Shown here: positions 33,891 through 41,744 of the stretch, piece by piece | Layout: every line of letters begins with the position of its first letter | How positions within the stretch are numbered: the first letter of the stretch is position 1 | Source of the DNA: Negadavirga shengliensis | GTDB taxonomy: Bacteria > Bacteroidota > Bacteroidia > Cytophagales > Cyclobacteriaceae | Assembly: GCF_042652345.1 (NCBI RefSeq) | Contig: NZ_JBHSJJ010000002.1 | Location: 310,001-374,000 of the forward strand | Direction: 5' to 3' | Length of the DNA: 64,000 nt | The notes under the pieces: model-generated | Told to the model about the DNA's origin: nothing | Seen by the model: only the letters and a program-made list of their open reading frames with translations | Databases searched by the model: none | Made by a program: the position numbers and the translations under genes

Positions 33891-34028
33891 GTTTTTTTTA
33901 AAAAAATAAATTTACTTTTAGAAAAATATTTCCGGGACTACAACTATTTACCATCAGAAACCTGCGCTTCTCCGCGGGCTCCTGTTCCATTATAATATAA
34001 TAGGAGATGTCGAAAAAATGTAGTGATT

Positions 34029-35924
34029 TCACCTGATTTTCACCATGTCTTCTTCCATCAAAATATCCTGCCAGTGAGGCCTTTCCATGCCATTTTGGTC
34101 GATGGCTTTTTTGACTTTTTTCCGAAAGGCCCAAACCGTGTTTTTTCTGAGATCCAACATCCCGGCCAACTGGTCCAACGTCTGCGGTTTTGTATCGGAA
34201 ATGACGGAATAGGCTATATAAAAGGCTTTTTCCAGCGGGAATCGGACACCGTGGAAAATGGTGCCCGCGGTCACTGAATCTATATAGCCGCATTTGGTAC
34301 AACGGCGGGAGAAAAGTTTGGGCCCATGGCTGCATTTTGAATTGCCGCATTGTCTGCATTCAAAGCCTCTTTCCCACTTGAATTGCTCCAAATGCCTGCA
34401 GCAAGCCGATTTGTCGGGAAATATTTTCTTAAATTCTTCGTATGACAACAACTTATTGATCAAACGCGCCTGAAATGACTCCCGGATCGAACTCTTCAAC
34501 TTCCAGTTGTCCTTGTCCAAAAGGGAATTGATCCTTTTTATTTCCTCATCTTTCTCCTGTAACTGCTCATTGTACTGGATAAGCAGCCTGTTTTTGTCTT
34601 CCAATTCCCTCGTCCTCTCCTTTACCTTTGATTCCAGTTCTTTGTTGACTTTTTCTTTCAGTGCCACATTGACCTTGTATTGTTGCAAAGATCTTTTCAA
34701 GGCTCTGTCGCGGATTTCTTTCATGATTCTAATTCTGTCCCCCAAAGCAAATGACAATAAAACCATCTCGATCAAAAAGGCAAGATGCAGGCTATAATAA
34801 ACCAATGTACTGTGTTCGATCAAAGCCGTATTGGCCATCACCTTGATCACCGCCCCCACAAAAAGAACTCCATAGGCCATTACAAAAAACCTGGCGACTT
34901 TGTAGCCTTTTGCCAGAATATAGATACTCGAGATAAAAATCAACAAGAAAGGTATTACGTCAAAATAGGAAATGTCGAAATATTTAACATCAAAAAACAA
35001 CCCATTTATGAAAAACAGGCTCTTGATTCCCAGCGACGCCAACAACAAATAATGAAACACAGGGGATTTGTCCCTGGTATTTAGAAACCTGAGGGAAAAA
35101 AGGATGGCCCAAATCACAATGGAAAAACTGAAGATCCCATTTACAAGTAGATTAAATTCGGGGTTGTTTGGCCAAAGATATTGGTAGCCCACACCATCAA
35201 GGCTCATGGCGTATAAACCCACGCTCAGCAAATAAAAAATGTAATAAATATACTTCATTTCCCTCACTGCCAGGAAAATCAGAAAATTGTAAAATGCGAT
35301 GATGATGATCATACCATAGAAAAGTCCATACAGGAAATACTCATTCAGGGCATAGTATACAAACCTGTTAAAGGACCTCACGGCAATTCTGATATCCGCC
35401 TTCTGGGAAGAGTTGATCTTAAAATAAAAATTGGAAATGCCCTCTCCCTCATTGTCGATGTTCACCTGGAAATTTTTATGAAAAAACTCCCTGTCCCGAA
35501 AAGGTCGGGCATCCCCCATGGTTTTCTGTATGTAATTCCCCTCCTTATCCGGGATATACGCTTCAATATGGTCAATGCTCTGGTCGTAAAACTCAATGAG
35601 CCATTTCTTTTTGCTTTTAGGAAAGTTCTTAATGGAAAGTTTCACCCAATAGGTGAAGGCCGTATTAAAGTTGTTCTTGCTAAAGGAAGGCCGTATTTTG
35701 ATGAGCTGCTGAAACCCAGGCTGTATCACTTCGTCAAAAGTAAGTGAATTGGTACTGTCTTCGAAAAACTCAAGTTGGGAGATGGAAAAGATCCGTTCCT
35801 CCCAATTGTCATCCAAATTCAGCGTAGCCGATCCGGACACTCTCTGGCCATATACCCCGGAAATTTGCAGGATAAAAAGAAAAAGGCAAGCAGATCTTAA
35901 CAAGGTAAGATGAACACAGGTCAT
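34029..35924 (-). CDS. 7TMR-DISM receptor fused to an IS1595-type zinc ribbon and HTH
   Basis: A 631-residue membrane protein. Signal peptide to about 26 (SGVYGQ). A 7TMR-DISM extracellular domain spans about 30-180. Seven helices (about 195-395) begin LYGLFYGMIIIIAFYNFLIF. A long coiled coil follows (about 400-475). Residues about 500-560 match the N-terminal zinc ribbon of IS1595 transposases: Cys at 523, 526, 542 and 545 (FECRQCGNSK ... RRCTKCGY), then VTAGTIFHGVRFPLEKAFY. An HTH-like segment closes it (TLDQLAGMLDLRKNTVWAF). The DDE nuclease domain is absent, so it is not an active transposase. It is inferred to be a membrane-tethered sensor with a transposase-derived DNA-binding tail. The gene stands alone. 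Confidence 0.85.
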   Translation of the reverse strand: MTCVHLTLLRSACLFLFILQISGVYGQRVSGSATLNLDDNWEERIFSISQLEFFEDSTNSLTFDEVIQPGFQQLIKIRPSFSKNNFNTAFTYWVKLSIKNFPKSKKKWLIEFYDQSIDHIEAYIPDKEGNYIQKTMGDARPFRDREFFHKNFQVNIDNEGEGISNFYFKINSSQKADIRIAVRSFNRFVYYALNEYFLYGLFYGMIIIIAFYNFLIFLAVREMKYIYYIFYLLSVGLYAMSLDGVGYQYLWPNNPEFNLLVNGIFSFSIVIWAILFSLRFLNTRDKSPVFHYLLLASLGIKSLFFINGLFFDVKYFDISYFDVIPFLLIFISSIYILAKGYKVARFFVMAYGVLFVGAVIKVMANTALIEHSTLVYYSLHLAFLIEMVLLSFALGDRIRIMKEIRDRALKRSLQQYKVNVALKEKVNKELESKVKERTRELEDKNRLLIQYNEQLQEKDEEIKRINSLLDKDNWKLKSSIRESFQARLINKLLSYEEFKKIFPDKSACCRHLEQFKWERGFECRQCGNSKCSHGPKLFSRRCTKCGYIDSVTAGTIFHGVRFPLEKAFYIAYSVISDTKPQTLDQLAGMLDLRKNTVWAFRKKVKKAIDQNGMERPHWQDILMEEDMVKIR

Positions 35925-35974
35925 AAGGGTCGCTTCGTATTATACCCCAAATTTAAGGGATTTTATACATTTCC

Positions 35975-37384
35975 CTACTTTAACTTTTTGGCCTTCATGT
36001 GGCCCTTCTTCATATCATAAGGCAGTATCCACGCCCGGCCTTGGCTGTCTCCAAAATAAAGCTGGGATTTGCTGAACTCATCCGGATTTCCATCCGCCCA
36101 AAAATAGAGAAATGGGTCCTGTCCATTGACCACCCTCCTGATATAATTGTGGTTCCTAGGACTATTCTCTGTAATCTGCTTTTCCTTTTTCCAGGTTCTG
36201 CCACTGTCGCTGCTTTTCCACATCACCACTTCTCCGCCTGCCCCCCAGGGTTGGGGACTGTTTTCCGTAGGAGCGATCACCATCCACTCATCCCCATCTA
36301 CCCACAAGCTTCCTGTATCATAATTTTGATCTGATTCGGTGATTCTATGGTTTTCCCATTCCTCTCCGTTCCAGTGAATCACCGCCCATTGCCTGGGGCC
36401 GTGCTTGGGGCCGGGCTCGTGGCCGGGTCCAGACAGGTACAAGGCAACAGGGTTGCCATTCCGGTCAAAATTCACGTCTTTGATGTACACATTCTCCCCT
36501 TTGGAGTAAAACTCCTTAACCAATGTTTGAGATTCCACCGAGGTCACCGGTATTTGAAGCGGTTCCCCTTTTATATCCGTCCAGGTTTCTCCAAAATCAG
36601 TCGTCTGAAGATAATATATGTTCGTTCTACGGTCCACATTGCCGTCCGGGTGCCAGTTACAGAAAAAAACCACTTTCTCCCCATGCTGCCCACTGATCTG
36701 ATAATGTCCGCTGTTTCTATCCCCCTCTCTTTTGATGGCAACCAATTTTTGATCCTCCGTCCATTCCTCCCCATCCGGACTGGTTTCATAATAAAGCTCC
36801 CTCATACCTGTATATTTGGTAAATAGATTTAAAAAACCCCTGCCCGGGATAAACTTGGGTTGAGGGTATGTCATCTCCTCTTCTGTAACCCGGTCAAACG
36901 CTTCGATGCTATAGGGTTCCTTGCTTTTGTATTTGTAGCCCATCCTTTTTCTCCCCCTGCCGCTTACAAAAACCCATATATACCCCTCCCCGTCAATGGC
37001 CAGACTGGGATTATCATGGGGATCATCCACTCCTTCCTTATCGTGAACCACCACAGGCCTGGAAACCCGCTTTTTGCCATGATCATAACTTCCGATCATG
37101 CATAAAAGGTATTTTTCCCCTTCAGAAGTAGTGCCGCCATATACAAAAAAGGTTTTGTTAACCTCCGGGGCGTAGATGGCCAAAGGAATATGTTTTGCAG
37201 TATAAGTTCCCAAGCCACCTGAATATTTATCCCCATATTCTGAAAACTGGCCTAAAGTAAACCATATCCCTTTATAGCCCTCCACGGTAGGGAAAAGCCC
37301 GGAATCTAGCTGTTGGGAAAAGGATGCCACGGCCACACCATTGATGACCGTCCATAAAACAAGTACTTTAAAGAATTTCATCAT
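35975..37384 (-). CDS. Secreted BNR_4-type beta-propeller protein
   Basis: A 469-residue protein with a signal peptide ending AVASFSQ. At least three Asp-box/BNR repeats are seen: TSPDGEEWTED, TTDFGETWTDI and SSDSGRTWKKE, indicating a seven-bladed propeller. The N-terminal part has GYKGIWFTLGQ and DDPHDNPSLAIDGEGYIWVF, and the overall look is that of the BNR_4 family. This family includes PL24/PL25-type ulvan lyases as well as uncharacterised proteins. The His in DDPHDNPS is a candidate functional residue. ATG at 37384 or 37381. A carbohydrate-active role is inferred from fold and secretion; substrate unknown. Confidence 0.8.
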   Translation of the reverse strand: MMKFFKVLVLWTVINGVAVASFSQQLDSGLFPTVEGYKGIWFTLGQFSEYGDKYSGGLGTYTAKHIPLAIYAPEVNKTFFVYGGTTSEGEKYLLCMIGSYDHGKKRVSRPVVVHDKEGVDDPHDNPSLAIDGEGYIWVFVSGRGRKRMGYKYKSKEPYSIEAFDRVTEEEMTYPQPKFIPGRGFLNLFTKYTGMRELYYETSPDGEEWTEDQKLVAIKREGDRNSGHYQISGQHGEKVVFFCNWHPDGNVDRRTNIYYLQTTDFGETWTDIKGEPLQIPVTSVESQTLVKEFYSKGENVYIKDVNFDRNGNPVALYLSGPGHEPGPKHGPRQWAVIHWNGEEWENHRITESDQNYDTGSLWVDGDEWMVIAPTENSPQPWGAGGEVVMWKSSDSGRTWKKEKQITENSPRNHNYIRRVVNGQDPFLYFWADGNPDEFSKSQLYFGDSQGRAWILPYDMKKGHMKAKKLK

Positions 37385-37463
37385 TCGGATTAGGGTTGAT
37401 TTTCAAAAATATAATAATTCATCCAATCTAACAGGTCCTTATTCATAAATTTGAAACCAAAGA

Positions 37464-39038
37464 TTATTTTAGCGTATTTTCGAGGATGACGAAGGGCAGC
37501 CCGTGATCCATCCATTTGTCAAAATATTCTGTATAATCCGTTCCAAAAACCATGGATCCCAGTATAATGTCCACATCTCCGTCACCATCTATATCCCCTA
37601 CGTCCATCACAATCCACCTTCCCTCACTTGATCCTTCAAAAGTGGAAGCTTCAAATTGTATGTCCCCTTTATTTTCCAGGTAAATGAAGCTTTCCTCAGA
37701 CGAGTTTTCATAATCTGGAAAAAAAGATATGGCCACAATGTCTATGTCACCATCTTGGTCATAGTCCCATGGAACCGCATTATAAGCCCCATTCAAGGGA
37801 TAGAAAAATTCCTCGGTAAACCTATTGTGGCCATTGTTGAGGAATATCCGGATTCCATGATAGGGTTTTGGAACTGGGTCATAATCAGCATTGTCCCCTG
37901 CGGTGAAAATAATGTCTTCATGACCGTCATTGTTAAAATCAAAGAGGTTGAAGTAACTTGATCCGTAGGAAGCGGGGAACCTGATCACATTTTCTTCAAT
38001 AAAGCGGCCATTTCCCTGGTTGTAATAGATGAATATACCCTCATCCCCCTGTCCAAATAGGGCTATGATATCCTGTCTGCCATTCCCGTTCAGATCCCTG
38101 ACATAGGCCTTCGTGGCCCCGGGCTTGTTTCTCAAAACATTCCTTCTGTAACTACCATCCCTTTCCTGTTTCCACCATGAAAGTGAACCCGTGTGCTTCC
38201 CATATTCACAGATTACGAAGTCCTCAAGACCATCACCATCGAAGTCTCCAAAGTCCACATGAACCGGCCTGTGTAAATCCTGCGCCAGTATTTTTGCATC
38301 ACCCCCGGGTCTGTCCGGCAACCGCATCAAAAAACCCAGATTCATATCCGTGGGGTTAAAAGTGCCTATCACAAGGGCATAACTTGCATTTTCGCCCTCA
38401 TGGATCCATACTGCCCCTCCCGGCGCGGGGGCGGATTTCACGGTTTTCAGATTTCTGTCCAAAATGGATAATGTGGAAGTACCTGCATCACTGATGTAAA
38501 ATCCGTTTTGACTGGAAATTTTGACCAATGTAGTCATCGGATTTTTTGACTTGTAGGGAGGTTTTTTGACCTTAAAATTTCGAAGCCCGGTGCTTATCTT
38601 CCCGGCGGATGAAGGCGGGAGGTTCTCAGGCGCCTCTTCCAGATAGAAACTTTTGATTTTGCTGTAAATGGCCGGGTCCAAAGTCGGCGTGGTAGGAAAA
38701 ATATTCAGTTTCTCGACCAATTGACCTGGTCTACCGCCCTCTATCAGACCGGCTCTGGTAGTATCTGATTCGTATATTCCGTAATAATGGCCCATCCTGG
38801 GCAGGATGTAAGTCTCCCAGGTTTTTTTATCCAACAGTCCCGGTTCGGGGTACATATGACAGCCAGAACAATAGGACCTGGCCAACTGAGCTCCTGAAAT
38901 TTCATCCCCGCTCAATGTGTCAGACCGAACCGCCGGATGTGCTTCCGTTTCTTTTATGGCTGTGGATTTTTCTTTGCATGCAAAGAAACACAGGCTGAAA
39001 AACATCAGGCAGAATCCAAAAACCCTTAACGTTTCCAC
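37464..39038 (-). CDS. Cytochrome c/FG-GAP (VCBS) repeat lipoprotein
   Basis: A 524-residue lipoprotein starting at a GTG (39038); the signal ends SLCFFAC. One c-type haem motif is present (RSYCSGCHMYPEPG) at about residues 55-65. At least five calcium-binding FG-GAP/VCBS repeats follow: DFDGDGLEDFVI, DLNGNGRQDIIA, DFNNDGHEDIIF, DYDQDGDIDIVA and DIDGDGDVDIIL. The propeller likely binds ligand or protein partners, while the haem domain may pass electrons. Such proteins accompany extracellular polysaccharide degradation in Bacteroidota and Planctomycetes. It follows the BNR protein on the same strand (79-base gap), so co-expression is possible. Confidence 0.87.
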   Translation of the reverse strand: METLRVFGFCLMFFSLCFFACKEKSTAIKETEAHPAVRSDTLSGDEISGAQLARSYCSGCHMYPEPGLLDKKTWETYILPRMGHYYGIYESDTTRAGLIEGGRPGQLVEKLNIFPTTPTLDPAIYSKIKSFYLEEAPENLPPSSAGKISTGLRNFKVKKPPYKSKNPMTTLVKISSQNGFYISDAGTSTLSILDRNLKTVKSAPAPGGAVWIHEGENASYALVIGTFNPTDMNLGFLMRLPDRPGGDAKILAQDLHRPVHVDFGDFDGDGLEDFVICEYGKHTGSLSWWKQERDGSYRRNVLRNKPGATKAYVRDLNGNGRQDIIALFGQGDEGIFIYYNQGNGRFIEENVIRFPASYGSSYFNLFDFNNDGHEDIIFTAGDNADYDPVPKPYHGIRIFLNNGHNRFTEEFFYPLNGAYNAVPWDYDQDGDIDIVAISFFPDYENSSEESFIYLENKGDIQFEASTFEGSSEGRWIVMDVGDIDGDGDVDIILGSMVFGTDYTEYFDKWMDHGLPFVILENTLK

Positions 39039-39206
39039 AATACAATCTTTATTTTTAACCTCATTCCTAAAAGTTACAATAAAAAATAGGTATCCAACAA
39101 AAGTTACTGTAAAAATGCTTGTGGTTGCGACACGACTGCTTAACGTCGGCCGACAAGGGTCATTTACCCCACTCAGGGAAACCAGTTAACCTTCTTCAGG
39201 AAGAAT

Positions 39207-39605
39207 TCAATCAAAAAAACCTTTTAACTCCTTCTTTTGCTTCAGTTTCACAAAATCCATGATATTAAAAGGCTTCACCCAAAAATCTATAATATTATCA
39301 TATCGTTTGGCCTTATCTTTATCTGCTGTCTCAATGGAAGAAGTAATAATAATCACCGCAAGCCTAACGGGAAGCTTGATTTCAGCTACCGTATCCAGAA
39401 CGTCCCAACCGGATAATCCGGGCATGTTTATGTCCAAAAATAAAAGATAATCTTTGTCTTCGTCGCCGGCATGTTCCACCAGATATGAAACCGCATCTTC
39501 TCCGTTGTTAAAAGAAATCACAGGATCAAGTATGCCCGCTTTTTCCATCAGTTTTTTTTGTAAGAGGACCACTATCGGATCATCATCTACTAATAGTATT
39601 TTCAC
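39207..39605 (-). CDS. Single-domain CheY-like response regulator
   Basis: A 132-residue receiver domain without an output module. The acidic pocket is at the N-terminus (ILLVDDDPIVV). The phospho-acceptor Asp is in LLFLDINMPGLSGWD. The conserved Ser/Thr and Lys are in VIIITSS and DFWVKPFN. It starts at GTG 39605. Stand-alone receivers of this kind in Bacteroidota often act in phosphorelays; the receiver/PAS protein at the window start is of the same broad class but not adjacent. The downstream neighbour is a secreted protein, so there is no clear partner. Confidence 0.93.
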   Translation of the reverse strand: MKILLVDDDPIVVLLQKKLMEKAGILDPVISFNNGEDAVSYLVEHAGDEDKDYLLFLDINMPGLSGWDVLDTVAEIKLPVRLAVIIITSSIETADKDKAKRYDNIIDFWVKPFNIMDFVKLKQKKELKGFFD

Positions 39606-40285
39606 TTTCTAACAATTAAATTTTAAACGTTTTTCCCTAAAAATTTCAGGAAACCATACAGGGCTTTCAGCAAATGGGTCTCCAGGTGATTTGATATTTA
39701 ATACGTTTTTATATATTCGAAATACATTTTTTCAAATGTAAATTAAGATTAATGAATTTAAAAAAAAACAAACTATTTTTTTTCGAAAAAATATTTTATT
39801 CTTTTTTTTGTAATAAAATTTATTTTTATGTTGATAAAAAAAACATCTTTTTTATTAAATCGGCCTTGAAAATTTGAAAAAGCCGGAACCTTTCCTTCTC
39901 CGATTGTTAATGGCAGGGTTTTGACAGTCTAAGCCCAGTTCCCCGCCAATCGGGCATAGGTAAACCCGCGTAGCGGGTGAAAATATTGTACCCCGGGGAT
40001 GACAGTCCCCGGACCCCATATACAGATTTCACAGGATTTTGGCGGCCGTTTTTGCGGGGAACCAAGCAAAAACCATGACAAAATCCAACCGGAATCGAAA
40101 ATAACAGGTAGAAACATCGCCCAAGTCAGGTTTTAAACCCTGTTTTGTCAAAGTTGACCCCTGCCTTCTTACCTCAGACGGCAGGGCCGGAACCGGCTTT
40201 GAAAAGGGAAATAAAAAATCTGCCCTATTTTCCTCCAAGGGATTAAGGGAAAAAATCAGATTGAATTATTGAAGGCAAATGAGGG
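39606..40285. other. Long non-coding block with hairpins
   Basis: 680 bases. The left part (39640-39870) is very AT-rich and may hold promoters of the response regulator. The right part has GC-rich inverted repeats: CCCGC/GCGGG (39965-39977), CCGGGG/CCCCGG (39993-40012), CCCTGCC/GGCAGGG (40159-40186) and GCCGG/CCGGC (40186-40197). Short open frames here (up to 69 codons) have no recognisable protein features and are treated as chance frames or remnants. Confidence 0.5.
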
Positions 40286-41743
40286 CTAAGACAAAATATC
40301 ATGCACCACCTTACCCGCCACGTCGGTAAGCCTGAATTTCCTTCCCAAGTGCTTATAAATCAACCGCTCATGATCAAGCCCCAGTTGGTGCAGTACGGTA
40401 GCCTGGAAGTCATGCACGTGAACCGGTTTTTGGGTGATGTTGTAGCCGAATTCATCTGTTTCCCCATACACGATCCCGGGTTTTACCCCTCCCCCTGCCA
40501 TCCAAATACTGAAGCAGCGTGGATGATGGTCCCGGCCATAATTGTCTTTGGTGAGTTTTCCCTGTGAATAGTTGGTTCTGCCAAACTCTCCTCCCCATAT
40601 CACCAGAGTCTCTTCCATAAGGCCTCTTTGCTTGAGGTCCTTCACCAAGGCCGCTGAGGCCTGGTCCACATCCTTTGCCTGGATGGACATTTCTGAGGGG
40701 AGGTTGCCGTGCTGGTCCCATCCCTGGTGATAAAGCTGTACAAAGCGGACACCGTTTTCGGAAAGCTTTCTGGCCAACAGGCAATTGGCGGCAAAGGTCC
40801 CGGGCTTACGGCTGTCCTCTCCATACATGTCGAAGATCATATCCGGTTCTTTGGAAAGATCGGTGGCTTCCGGCACGGCGGTCTGCATGCGGTAGGCCAT
40901 TTCATATTGGGCCACCTTTGCCTGGATTTCCGGATCGCCCAGCTTTTCATAGGAATGCTGATTGAGTTCAGCCAGCCGGTCCAGCATTTTCCTCCTCTCC
41001 TCCCTGCTCATCCCTTCCTGATTGCTGAGATAAAGCACCGGGTCTTCCCCGCTGCTAAATTGGACCCCTTGATGTACGGATTCCAAAAAGCCGTTGCTCC
41101 ACAATTTGGAATAAACCCCCTGACCGTTGCCTTTCCCTTTCGACAGCAGCACGGTAAAGGCTGGCAAATTGCTGTTTTCGCTGCCCAGCCCATAACTCAA
41201 CCAGGCACCCATACTGGGCCTGTTGCCCTGCTGCGCTCCTGTCTGAAAAAAAGTCAGGGCTGGGTCATGGTTGATGGCCTCTGTGTGCATGGATTTGATG
41301 ATGCATATATCATCGACTATTTTGGCGGTATGGGGGAAAAGTTCGCTTACCCAGGCCCTGGCCTGCCCGTATTGCTGGAAATCATAAATAGAACCCACCA
41401 AAGGAAAGGAGGTCTGGCTGGCCGTCATCCCCGTAAGCCTTTGTCCCTGTCTGATGGATTCCGGCAGCTCCTCCCCCCACATCTCCCTTAATTTCGGTTT
41501 GTAATCGAAAGATTCCAATTGAGAGGGGGCACCGTTCTGAAAAAGGTAAATGACCCGCTTTGCTTTAGGGGCAAAATGCGGCACGCCGGTCAGCTCCTCC
41601 GCGCTCATCCCACTGCCGGCACCCCGGAAAAGGTCCGGTATAAGTAACGATCCCAAAGCCACACTGCCCAAACCGATACTAAGTTTGGACAGAAAATGGC
41701 GGCGGTTTACCTGAAGCCCATGTGTGAATATCTCCTTCTCCAT
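40286..41743 (-). CDS. DUF1501 family secreted protein
   Basis: A 485-residue protein with a Tat signal (NRRHFLSKLSIG). It belongs to the sulfatase-like alkaline-phosphatase superfamily type DUF1501. Characteristic segments include RVIYLFQNGAPSQLESFDYK, WVSELFPHTAKIVDDICIIK, RKLSENGVRFVQLYHQGWDQ, LVIWGGEFGRTNYSQG and YGRDHHPRCFSIWMAGGG. Biochemical function is not established. It follows the DUF1549/DUF1553 gene by one base, a pairing typical of Planctomycetes and polysaccharide-degrading Bacteroidota, so the two proteins probably act together. Confidence 0.92.
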   Translation of the reverse strand: MEKEIFTHGLQVNRRHFLSKLSIGLGSVALGSLLIPDLFRGAGSGMSAEELTGVPHFAPKAKRVIYLFQNGAPSQLESFDYKPKLREMWGEELPESIRQGQRLTGMTASQTSFPLVGSIYDFQQYGQARAWVSELFPHTAKIVDDICIIKSMHTEAINHDPALTFFQTGAQQGNRPSMGAWLSYGLGSENSNLPAFTVLLSKGKGNGQGVYSKLWSNGFLESVHQGVQFSSGEDPVLYLSNQEGMSREERRKMLDRLAELNQHSYEKLGDPEIQAKVAQYEMAYRMQTAVPEATDLSKEPDMIFDMYGEDSRKPGTFAANCLLARKLSENGVRFVQLYHQGWDQHGNLPSEMSIQAKDVDQASAALVKDLKQRGLMEETLVIWGGEFGRTNYSQGKLTKDNYGRDHHPRCFSIWMAGGGVKPGIVYGETDEFGYNITQKPVHVHDFQATVLHQLGLDHERLIYKHLGRKFRLTDVAGKVVHDILS

Positions 41744-41744
41744 C

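Noticed and set aside
39929..40238. Minus-strand frames of 62 and 69 codons
   Set aside because: No recognised motifs, overlapping each other, built over hairpins.
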